Assembly: GCF_018717645.1 (NCBI RefSeq)
Contig: NZ_JAFLHG010000007.1
Span: 62,001 to 126,000 of the forward strand
Direction: 5' to 3'
From: Microbacterium flavum
GTDB lineage: Bacteria; Actinomycetota; Actinomycetes; Actinomycetales; Microbacteriaceae
Length of the DNA stretch: 64,000 nucleotides
The first letter of the stretch is position 1. Each line of letters starts with the position of its first letter. The notes below the pieces were generated by a model. That model was given only the letters and a program-made list of their open reading frames with translations, had not been told where the DNA came from and ran no database searches. Below, in pieces: positions 1 to 6,856 of this stretch. The translations under genes were made by a program, and so were the position numbers.

Positions 1-36
1 GTGGATGCGGATCTGTCCGAGGCCCAACACGCTCAT
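1..36 (-). CDS. mtlF: Probable mannitol-type PTS EIIA, N-terminal fragment
   Basis: Only the first 12 codons lie in the window; the gene runs off the left edge. The start ATG has a good AAGGAG ribosome site about 7 nt upstream. The visible residues (MSVLGLGQIRIH) fit the first strand of EIIA-Mtl proteins, which begin with a similar Leu-x-x-x-x-Ile pattern. Position supports this: it is the last visible gene of an operon encoding EIIB, HPr, EI and EICB-type mannitol permease, and the permease lacks its own EIIA domain. EIIA would pass phosphate from HPr to the EIIB cysteine of MtlA. The identification is mostly contextual. Confidence 0.55.
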   Translation of the reverse strand, partial: MSVLGLGQIRIH

Positions 37-68
37 GGTCTCTCCTTCTGGATGTCTGGGGAATGGTC

Positions 69-101
69 CGCGTGGGCCGGGGAGAGTCCCCGGCCCACGC
101 G
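69..101 (-). other. Intercistronic stem-loop between mtlA and mtlF
   Basis: Two perfectly complementary 14-nt arms (69-82 and 88-101, CGCGTGGGCCGGGG and its complement) enclose a 5-nt loop. The hairpin begins 6 nt past the mtlA stop and ends before the ribosome site of the next gene. There is no T-tract, so it could be a partial terminator or an mRNA-stabilising structure that sets the ratio of permease to EIIA. That role is inferred. Confidence 0.7.
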
Positions 102-107
102 TGGCGG

Positions 108-1712
108 TCAGCTCTCGTGCTGATCACGGATGAGGTCGACGACCTCTTCGTACTTCGGCGAGTTCATGAAGTTGTCGACCGACACGTGCACGGCGTCCGG
201 GGTGCGCCCGCGGGCGCGATCCGTCAGCTGCTGCTGCGTGATGACGAGGTCTTCACTGCCGTCGAGGTTCGCGATCGCCTTGTTAGTCACCGAGACGTCG
301 CCGTACCCCGCCTTCTTGATCTTGTTGCGCAGGACGCTGGCGCCCATCGCGGACGACCCCATCCCGGCGTCGCAGGCGAACACCACGTTCTCGATCCGCC
401 GGGTCGCCGAGAGAGCGCCGGTCGCGATCGAATCCGCCGCGAGGTCCGCCTGGACGGGCGCCTGACCGGCGCCGACCGCGGCGTTCGCGGCCGCACCCGA
501 ACGGAGACCCGCGAGCGCCTCGGAGGACTTGCCCTTGTTCGCCGCGGTCTTGTCGACGGCCGCCTCGAACTGATCCTGCGCCAGCAGGTCGCGCTTGCGC
601 GAGGCCCGCAGGATGATCCCGGCGACGAGGAAGGTCACCGTCGCAGCCAGCACGACCGACAGGAGCACCACGAGCAGGTTCGGCACGCCCGCCGCCACCG
701 CGGCGGCGCTGACGGCGAAGATGCTGCCGGGGGCTGCGGGGAAGACGAGTCCGCCGCCGAGCAGCATGTTCGTGGTGACGCCGGTCATTCCGCCCGCGAT
801 GAGGGCGAGGATGAGGCTCGGCTTCATGAGCGCGTACGGGAAGTACACCTCGTGGATCCCACCGAGGAACTGGATCACCGCAGCGCCGGGCGCGGATGCG
901 CGCGCCGCGCCGATCCCGAACACCGCGAAGGCGAGGAGGAGGCCGAGACCCGGACCGGGGTTCGCCTCGAGGAGGAACAGGATCGACTTGCCCTCGGCCT
1001 CGGACTGCGTCAGACCCAGCGGGGTGAGCACGCCGTGGTTGATGGCGTTGTTCAGGAACAGCACCTTCGCCGGCTCGATGAGGATGCTCGTGAGGGGCAG
1101 CAGGTTCAGCGAGACGAGCCAGTTCACCGCAGAGCTCAGCACCGTCATGAGGCCGTTCACCAGCCAGGCGATGGGGTAGAAGCCGATGATCGCCATCACG
1201 AAGCCCCAAATGCCCGCGGAGAACATGTTGACGAGCATCTCGAAGCCGGAGCGGACCTTGCCGTCCCACAGCGCGTCGAGGCGCTTCATCGACCACGCCG
1301 CGAGCGGGCCGAGGATCATCGCTCCGATGAACATGTGGACCTGACCGAGCTCACTCGCGTCGGGGTTGGCGGCCAGGGCGGCGGCGTTGAACTGGGCGAT
1401 CAGCAGGTCGGACCCGGCGATCGCGCCCATCGTGGCGATGATGCCGACGACGCCACCGCGCTGCTTGTAGACCATGTAGCCGCCGGTGTAGCCGATGACC
1501 AGGGGCAGCAGGTAGTGGATGAAGGGACCGACGATGGTGGATAGGTCGGCGTTCGGAGTGAAGCCCTTCGGGATGAAGAACATCGTGAAGATCCCCCACG
1601 CGATGAGTGCGGGGATGTTGGGCATGATCATGCCCGAGAGGAAGGTGCCGAATCGCTGGACCGCGACCCGTGCACCTCCCGCGCGAGGTGTCGGTGTAGA
1701 CGCCGTTGTCAT
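108..1712 (-). CDS. mtlA: PTS mannitol transporter EIICB
   Basis: A 534-aa permease that takes up and phosphorylates mannitol (or a related hexitol). Residues about 20-370 form the multi-span EIIC domain, with the family signatures NPGPGLG (251-257) and GGIHEVYFPY (284-293), the latter holding the substrate-binding Glu. A low-complexity linker follows. The EIIB domain begins near 440 with the phosphorylated Cys447 in CDAGMGSSAMGA. No EIIA domain is attached, consistent with a separate EIIA gene downstream. The open frame extends 52 codons further upstream, but that part lies over ptsI and has no family resemblance. ATG at 1712 follows a GAGAGA-type ribosome site and gives the expected N-terminus. 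Confidence 0.93.
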   Translation of the reverse strand: MTTASTPTPRAGGARVAVQRFGTFLSGMIMPNIPALIAWGIFTMFFIPKGFTPNADLSTIVGPFIHYLLPLVIGYTGGYMVYKQRGGVVGIIATMGAIAGSDLLIAQFNAAALAANPDASELGQVHMFIGAMILGPLAAWSMKRLDALWDGKVRSGFEMLVNMFSAGIWGFVMAIIGFYPIAWLVNGLMTVLSSAVNWLVSLNLLPLTSILIEPAKVLFLNNAINHGVLTPLGLTQSEAEGKSILFLLEANPGPGLGLLLAFAVFGIGAARASAPGAAVIQFLGGIHEVYFPYALMKPSLILALIAGGMTGVTTNMLLGGGLVFPAAPGSIFAVSAAAVAAGVPNLLVVLLSVVLAATVTFLVAGIILRASRKRDLLAQDQFEAAVDKTAANKGKSSEALAGLRSGAAANAAVGAGQAPVQADLAADSIATGALSATRRIENVVFACDAGMGSSAMGASVLRNKIKKAGYGDVSVTNKAIANLDGSEDLVITQQQLTDRARGRTPDAVHVSVDNFMNSPKYEEVVDLIRDQHES

Positions 1713-1740
1713 CTGTCTCTCTCTTTCGGGTATGCCGCGG

Positions 1741-3402
1741 CTATGCGGCGTTCTCGGCCGCCGCCTGTGCGGCCGATCGGGCGGATGCCGCATCGTCTGC
1801 GGCGAGGGCGGCGGCGGCGATGCGCTGCGCGTCGGCCAGGGTGTGCGTGAGGAGCGACGCGCGCACATCGGCCAGGGCGGTCGGGGCCATCGAGAGCGTC
1901 GTGGCCCCCATACCGACGAGGACGACGGCGAGCAGCGGATCGGCGGCGGCCTCGCCGCAGATGCCGACCGGCTTGCCGTTGGCCTTGCCCCCGTCCGCCG
2001 TCGCCTTGATCAGACGCAGGACCGCGGGATGCCACGGGTCCTGGAACGAGGCGACCGACCCCAGCAGGCGGTCGGCGGCCATCGTGTACTGCGTGAGGTC
2101 GTTCGTGCCGATCGAGGCGAAATCCGCGATCGCGAGCACCCGGTCGGCCAGGAGCGCCGCGGAGGGCACCTCGACCATGACCCCGGCGATCTTGATCTCG
2201 TACTCCCGCGCGATGGAGACGAAGTACTCCGTCTCCTCGACGGTCGCCACCATCGGCGCCATGACCCACAGGTCCGCGTCGGTCGCCTTGTCGGCGTTCG
2301 CGAGCGCGGTCAGCTGCTCACGGAGGATGTCCTCGCTCGCGCGCAGGGCGCGCAGGCCGCGCAGGCCCAGCGCCGGGTTGTCCTCGTGGGCGTCGTTGAG
2401 GAACGCGAGGGGCTTGTCGGCCCCGGCATCCAGCGCACGGACGACGACCTTCTTGCCGGGGAACGCCTGCAGCAGCTCGGTGTACGCGGCCGTCTGCTCG
2501 TCGACGGTCGGCGCCTGCGTCGAGGAGAGGAAGAGGAACTCGGTGCGGAAGAGGCCGACGCCCTCGGCGCCGAGCTCGACGGCCTCGGCGGCGCCGCCGG
2601 GCTTGCCGAGGTTCGCGAGGAGCGGCACGGCCGTGCCGTCCGCGAGGGCGCCCGGAGTGAGGGGGGCCGAGGATGCCGCGGCGCGCGCGTCGGCGCGGTG
2701 CTGCGCCTGAGCGAGTTCGTCCTCACTCGGGTCGGTCGTGACGACGCCCTTCGCGGCGTCCACGATCACCGTCTCGCCGTCGGCGAGGCCCTTCGCCGAG
2801 GCCGCGCCCACGATGGCCACGATCGACTTCTCGCGCGCGAGGATCGCGGTGTGGGAGGTGGGGCCGCCGTCGGTCGTGATGAGCGCGAGCACCTTGTCGA
2901 GGTCGAGGAGCGCGGTGTCGGCCGGGGCGAGGTCCTTCGCGACGAGCACGAACGGGTGGCCCGGGTCGGGCACGCCGGGGGCCGGCAGGCCGCGCAGGCG
3001 CGCGATGACGCGCTGCGCGACGTCGTCGAGGTCGGCGGCGCGCTCGCCGAGGTAGCCGCCCATCTTCGCGAGGGTGTCGCGGAAGCTCGCGAACGCGTCC
3101 GAGACCGCGAACTCGCCCGTCTTGCCGGCGGAGGTGCGCGATTCGACCTCGGCATCCAGAGTCGGGTCCTCGGCCATCATCGCCTGCGCTTCGAGCACCT
3201 CGCGCGCCAGGCCGCCGGCCTTCGACCCGCGCTCCTCGAGCTCGCGGGCGACGACCTGGACGGCCTCGCGCACCCGTGCGAGCTCCTCGGCAGGGGTCAG
3301 CGTCGACGGGGTGTCGGCGGGGGCCGGCAGCGGCTCCGCCATGCGGGCCACGGGCCCCTGGGCGACGCCGAGGCCGATGCCCACTCCGCGCAGTTCGGTC
3401 AT
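1741..3402 (-). CDS. ptsI: PTS enzyme I (PEP-protein phosphotransferase)
   Basis: Cytoplasmic 553-aa enzyme that transfers phosphate from phosphoenolpyruvate to HPr. The phosphohistidine motif GGPTSHTAILAR is present with His184. The PEP-binding TIM-barrel half carries the expected EGVGLFRTEFLFL segment and the catalytic Cys in PVGICGEAAADP. Length is slightly below the usual ~570 aa. ATG at 3402 is preceded by AAGGAG at good spacing. It lies 51 nt after ptsH and 28 nt before mtlA, in one operon. A general PTS component inside a sugar-specific operon suggests it is induced with the sugar system. Confidence 0.95.
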   Translation of the reverse strand: MTELRGVGIGLGVAQGPVARMAEPLPAPADTPSTLTPAEELARVREAVQVVARELEERGSKAGGLAREVLEAQAMMAEDPTLDAEVESRTSAGKTGEFAVSDAFASFRDTLAKMGGYLGERAADLDDVAQRVIARLRGLPAPGVPDPGHPFVLVAKDLAPADTALLDLDKVLALITTDGGPTSHTAILAREKSIVAIVGAASAKGLADGETVIVDAAKGVVTTDPSEDELAQAQHRADARAAASSAPLTPGALADGTAVPLLANLGKPGGAAEAVELGAEGVGLFRTEFLFLSSTQAPTVDEQTAAYTELLQAFPGKKVVVRALDAGADKPLAFLNDAHEDNPALGLRGLRALRASEDILREQLTALANADKATDADLWVMAPMVATVEETEYFVSIAREYEIKIAGVMVEVPSAALLADRVLAIADFASIGTNDLTQYTMAADRLLGSVASFQDPWHPAVLRLIKATADGGKANGKPVGICGEAAADPLLAVVLVGMGATTLSMAPTALADVRASLLTHTLADAQRIAAAALAADDAASARSAAQAAAENAA

Positions 3403-3453
3403 GTCCGTAGTCTCCTTCGATCGTTCTCGTGCGTCTGGGTGTCCGAGGCCCGC

Positions 3454-3729
3454 TCAGGCCTCGTCGTGGTCGGTGGTGAGCAGCTCAGCGAGGCGGTCGA
3501 GGATCTCGACAGCCTGGTCGCCGTCGGTCGTGAGGGTGACGTAGTCGCCCTTCTCCGCCCCGAGCGAGATCACCCCGAGGATGCTGGCGGCGTTCACCGG
3601 CGTTCCCGAGCCCTTGGAGATCGTCACCGGGATGCCGGCGTCTTTGACCGCCTGCGCGAAGAGCTTCGCGGGGCGGGCGTGCAGTCCGTTCGACGATCCG
3701 ACGCGGATCGTGCGGCTGACCTCGGTCAT
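3454..3729 (-). CDS. ptsH: PTS phosphocarrier protein HPr
   Basis: A 91-aa HPr that relays phosphate from enzyme I to EIIA proteins. The active-site motif GLHARPA holds His17. A serine at position 49 (AASILG) aligns with the regulatory Ser46 of Bacillus HPr; whether it is phosphorylated here is unknown, because HPr kinase is generally absent from this group. The start ATG overlaps the stop of the upstream EIIB gene (ATGA), indicating translational coupling. Confidence 0.95.
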   Translation of the reverse strand: MTEVSRTIRVGSSNGLHARPAKLFAQAVKDAGIPVTISKGSGTPVNAASILGVISLGAEKGDYVTLTTDGDQAVEILDRLAELLTTDHDEA

Positions 3730-4061
3730 GCGGGGTTCCTCTCCGTGGGGTTCTCTCGTTCGCGCAGAGCCTGATCGACCAGCGCGAGGGTGCGCGTGCC
3801 GTCCATGTCGGTGAACACGTCCGTCGGCATGAGCACGACGAGCGCGTCGCGATGCGACGCTTCACGACGGATGCGGTCCAGCGCATGGTGCAGATGGGGT
3901 CCGACGAGCACGACATCCGCGGCATCCAGGTCGATCGGCAGGGACTGCTCCGTGCCGGCGACCGCGCTCATGTCCCGGCCGGCCGCGTGAGCGGCGTGCC
4001 GGACGCGTTGCGCCACGAACGTGCTCGACGCTCCCGCGCCGCACACCACGAGGATCCTCAT
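3726..4061 (-). CDS. Orphan PTS EIIB protein, lactose/cellobiose or ascorbate fold
   Basis: A 111-aa soluble protein starting MRILVVCGAGASST, with the P-loop-like EIIB motif and phosphorylatable Cys7. A later segment, VVLVGPHLHHALDRIR, matches the LLGPQ-type strand-helix of lactose/cellobiose EIIB domains. It is the first gene of the operon and has a strong GGAGG ribosome site. No matching EIIC is present nearby; the adjacent permease already has its own EIIB domain of another family. It may therefore act in regulation (phosphate transfer to the PRD activator next door) or serve a permease elsewhere. Family assignment is fairly secure, role is not. Confidence 0.75.
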   Translation of the reverse strand: MRILVVCGAGASSTFVAQRVRHAAHAAGRDMSAVAGTEQSLPIDLDAADVVLVGPHLHHALDRIRREASHRDALVVLMPTDVFTDMDGTRTLALVDQALRERENPTERNPA

Positions 4062-4168
4062 CGATCCGCCTCCATTCCGCCATTCTTGTGAAAGCGCTGG
4101 GAAGAGACAACCAGTCTGCCTTCCGCGGGGGCGGAAGAGGGCGGGCTTCGCCGTGGTTGACTGGACCG
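4062..4168. promoter_or_regulatory. Divergent promoter region of the PTS operon and its activator
   Basis: These 107 bases separate the minus-strand PTS operon from the plus-strand activator. A TGAAAGCGCT half-site (around 4088-4100) resembles the centre of LacI-family operators built around AGCGCT; the right half is degenerate. On the minus strand a TTGTCT hexamer lies about 16 nt upstream of an AGAAT-like -10, with the AGCGCT core between them, where a bound regulator would block or reposition polymerase. This is suggestive only. Confidence 0.35.
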
Positions 4169-6094
4169 GTGAGCAGAGCGCGCCAGGACCGGGTGATCGG
4201 CGTGCTGGTGCGCAGCGGCGAGTGGGTGACCGCCGCGGAGCTCGCCGACATCGTCGGGGTGACCCCGCGCAGCATCCGCACCTATGTCTCGGCGCTCGGC
4301 GCGCGGGTTCCCGGCGGCGCAGTCGTGGAGTCGGGCCCGCTCGGGTATCGGGCCGGCGCGGATGCCGCGGCGGCGCTGCGGACCCAGACCGACGCCGACT
4401 CGCCCCGGGAACGGGTGCACGGCATCGTCCGCGCCCTCGCCGCCGATCCGGACGGCATCGACGTGTTCGAGACCGCGGAGCGGTTCCACGTGAGCGCCGC
4501 GACGCTCGAGGGAGACCTCGGGCGCGTCCGGGGGCTGCTGGGCGGCAGCGGACTCGTGCTCGAGCGGCGCGGCGCACGGGCGCGACTGCGGGGGACCGAG
4601 ATGGCCCAGCGTCGCCTGCTGTCGACCCTCGTGCACGAGGAGACCGACGAGGTCGGATTCGATCTGGCCGCCGTGCGCCGCACCCTCGGCGAGGGCTCGA
4701 TCGGCGCGGCCGTCTTCGGCCCGTTCAAATCCGCGCTCGTGGGCGGGCTGGGCGAGCTCGGGTACTTCGTCAACGAGTTCGGCATCGCCGACGTCATGCT
4801 GCACATCGCGATCACCGCCGACCGCGTCGCGCACGGCCGGGCGCTCGAGGTCACGATCGACGTGCCGCCGCCGCCCGCTTACGAGCGGGTGAGCGCACTC
4901 GTGGACGGATTGTGCGCGCAGTACCTCGACGTCCGTCTGGGGGCCGGTGACCGTCGTCACCTCGCGGCGCTCGTGATGAGCCGGGTCGTGGCGCCGGGGG
5001 CGGGGGAGGCGGCATCCGACATCCGCTCACGTCTGCTGCCGGACGTCGAGGCGGCCGTGCGCGACGTCGTGCAGCGCGCGTCGAGCGCCTACCTGGTGGA
5101 CCTCGACCACGATGACTTCGTGCTGCGGCTCGCGCTGCACGTCCAGAACCTGCGCCTGCGCGCCCAGGAGCAGGCGTGGTCGCGCAACCCCCTCACCCGA
5201 TCGCTGAAAACGACCTATCCGATGATCTTCGAGATCGCGGTGTTCATCGCGGACGGGCTGGGAGATCTCCTCGGCATCCCGCTCATGGATGACGAGATCG
5301 CCTACATCGCGATGCACGTCGGCGGTCGCCTCGAGCGGAGCCGGCACGCGGGGGCGGTGCTCACGGCGACGATCGTGTGCCCGGGATACTACGAGCTGCA
5401 CGAGCTCCTGCGCTCGAGCGTCGACCGCTCGCTCGGCCAGGCGGTCGACGTGGTCGGGGTCGAGACGCGGGTGGATCCGGACTGGGACGCCATCGACACC
5501 GACCTCATCCTCACCACGATCGATCCGCCGATCCTGTCGGAGCGCATCGTGCGCATCCAGCCCTTCCTCACCGAGAGCGATGTCGAGCGCGTCCAGACCG
5601 CCGCCGGTCGTGTGCGCCGGGGACGTCGGCTGGCGCGACTGCGCGCGGAGCTCGGGCGGTACTTCTCCGCGGACGCGTTCGTCGCGCGGATCGACTCCGC
5701 GGCGACGCCGGACGAGATCATCCGGTCCCTCGGCGCCCGCCTCGTGGCCCAGGGCGTCATCGACGGCGACTACGTCGAGCGCACGCTGGAACGCGAGCAC
5801 CTCTCCTCGACCGCCTTCACGGACGCCCTCGCCGTGCCGCACGCGCTCGGGATGACCGCCACCCGGACGGCGATCGCGGTGGGCATCGCCGACCCCTCCG
5901 TGAGCTGGGGGGACGGGCGGGTGCACGTCGTCGCGATGGTGGCCTTCTCCGCCAGCGACCGGGAGGCGTTCCAGACCGTGTTCGAGCAGCTCGTCGAGGT
6001 GTTCAGCGAGCGCGACAGCGTCCAGCGGATCATCCGCCGCAGCGCCACCTTCGACGCGTTCCTCGACGAGCTCGTCGCGGTCGTCGACGGCTGA
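4169..6094 (+). CDS. mtlR: MtlR-type PRD transcriptional activator
   Basis: A 641-aa PTS-controlled activator. Order of parts: winged HTH near 5-60; a second HTH-like segment near 90-140; two PTS-regulation domains (about 170-280 and 290-395) with candidate phosphohistidines His212, His324 and His383; an EIIB-Gat-like domain with Cys404 (VCPGYYEL); and an EIIA-Mtl-like domain at 495-641 with the active-site His558 (AVPHAL). This is exactly the Bacillus MtlR architecture. The frame is open upstream to an ATG at 4088, but GTG at 4169 starts where family similarity begins. It is divergent from the operon it probably controls; HPr and EII phosphorylation would set its activity. Confidence 0.88.
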   Translation: MSRARQDRVIGVLVRSGEWVTAAELADIVGVTPRSIRTYVSALGARVPGGAVVESGPLGYRAGADAAAALRTQTDADSPRERVHGIVRALAADPDGIDVFETAERFHVSAATLEGDLGRVRGLLGGSGLVLERRGARARLRGTEMAQRRLLSTLVHEETDEVGFDLAAVRRTLGEGSIGAAVFGPFKSALVGGLGELGYFVNEFGIADVMLHIAITADRVAHGRALEVTIDVPPPPAYERVSALVDGLCAQYLDVRLGAGDRRHLAALVMSRVVAPGAGEAASDIRSRLLPDVEAAVRDVVQRASSAYLVDLDHDDFVLRLALHVQNLRLRAQEQAWSRNPLTRSLKTTYPMIFEIAVFIADGLGDLLGIPLMDDEIAYIAMHVGGRLERSRHAGAVLTATIVCPGYYELHELLRSSVDRSLGQAVDVVGVETRVDPDWDAIDTDLILTTIDPPILSERIVRIQPFLTESDVERVQTAAGRVRRGRRLARLRAELGRYFSADAFVARIDSAATPDEIIRSLGARLVAQGVIDGDYVERTLEREHLSSTAFTDALAVPHALGMTATRTAIAVGIADPSVSWGDGRVHVVAMVAFSASDREAFQTVFEQLVEVFSERDSVQRIIRRSATFDAFLDELVAVVDG

Positions 6095-6134
6095 GCCCGT
6101 CTTCCGCGCTGCTCAGCCACGGCCAGCGTGCTGC

Positions 6135-6707
6135 TCAGCGCGCGGCGAGCCGCTCATCGAGGCCGCGCCGGACGGCCGGCCACTCGTGCGGGAGGATCGA
6201 GTAGACGACCGTGTCGCGGAGCGTGCCGTCGGGGCCGAGGCGGTGGTTGCGCAGGACGCCGTCCTGCTTGGCGCCGAGTCGCTCGATCGCCGCCCGCGAC
6301 TGTCGGTTGTGCCAGTGGGTGCGCAGCTCGACGGCGATCGCGTCGCACTCCTCGAATGCGTGGCCCAGGATGAGCCGCTTGGCCGCCGTGTTGACCGCCG
6401 TCCGCTGCACCGTGGGGGACAGCCAGGTGTGGCCCACCTCGACGTGGAGATTGTGCTGATCGATGTTGCAGAACGTCGTCATCCCCACCGCGCGGCCGCC
6501 CGCGACCACGGCGAAGGGGTTCATCCGCCCGGCGTCGCGCTCCGCCAGCCGCCACGCGATCTCGTCGGTGACGGAGGCGGGGACCGACGTGTACCAGGCG
6601 TAGTCGAGGCCCTCGCGGGCCGCCTCGAGGTCGCCGGTGTGCGCGGCATCCAGCGGTTCCAGGCGGACGTGGGCGTTCTCGAGGGTGACGGGATCGGTCA
6701 GCAGCAC
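6135..6707 (-). CDS. GNAT N-acetyltransferase (RimJ/RimL-like)
   Basis: A 190-aa acetyltransferase of the RimJ/RimL branch. Early residues LENAHVRLEPLDAAH form the typical first strand, HVEVGHTWLSP the strand after the substrate loop, and the segment with RTAVNTAAKRL the acetyl-CoA pyrophosphate-binding helix. WHNRQSRAAIERLGAK is the conserved C-terminal motif (Asn..Ser..AIE.LGF type). The substrate is unknown; relatives acetylate ribosomal protein N-termini or small amines. GTG at 6707 was chosen because a TAGGCT box ends 7 nt upstream and the longer frame would translate a palindromic repeat. Confidence 0.85.
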   Translation of the reverse strand: MLLTDPVTLENAHVRLEPLDAAHTGDLEAAREGLDYAWYTSVPASVTDEIAWRLAERDAGRMNPFAVVAGGRAVGMTTFCNIDQHNLHVEVGHTWLSPTVQRTAVNTAAKRLILGHAFEECDAIAVELRTHWHNRQSRAAIERLGAKQDGVLRNHRLGPDGTLRDTVVYSILPHEWPAVRRGLDERLAAR

Positions 6708-6714
6708 AGGATCG

Positions 6715-6720
6715 AGCCTA
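6715..6720 (-). promoter_or_regulatory. -10 box TAGGCT of the GNAT gene (leaderless)
   Basis: TAGGCT on the minus strand lies 7 nt upstream of GTG 6707, so transcription would begin at or next to the start codon. No ribosome site is present. Confidence 0.6.
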
Positions 6721-6732
6721 CGGCGTCCGCGC

Positions 6733-6831
6733 GTACCGTTCGCAGGATCAGACCACACGATCCGGCGCCGTCCGCGCGCCGGCGCGCGGACGGTGGCTGC
6801 CGCGCCGCGGCATCCATCCTGCAAACGGTAC
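6733..6831. repeat. 99-bp nested inverted repeat
   Basis: Outer arms at 6733-6748 (GTACCGTTCGCAGGAT) and 6816-6831 (ATCCTGCAAACGGTAC) are inverted copies matching at 15 of 16 positions. Near the middle is a perfect 26-bp palindrome at 6768-6793, formed by CCGTCCGCGCGCC and its complement. The element sits between the phosphohexomutase stop and the GNAT promoter. It could act as a strong terminator for the mutase gene, but the double symmetry also resembles REP or MITE-type mobile repeats. No coding content. Confidence 0.75.
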
Positions 6832-6856
6832 GGGTGTGACCCGTGACCGGGCGAGG

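Noticed and set aside
1713..1868. 52-codon N-terminal extension of MtlA
   Set aside because: It overlaps the end of ptsI in another frame, is Arg/Pro-rich and absent from the family; ATG 1712 has a ribosome site.
6708..6824. N-terminal extension of the GNAT gene by 39 codons
   Set aside because: The extension would translate the inner palindrome and one arm of the inverted repeat and has no family similarity; the TAGGCT box supports GTG 6707.
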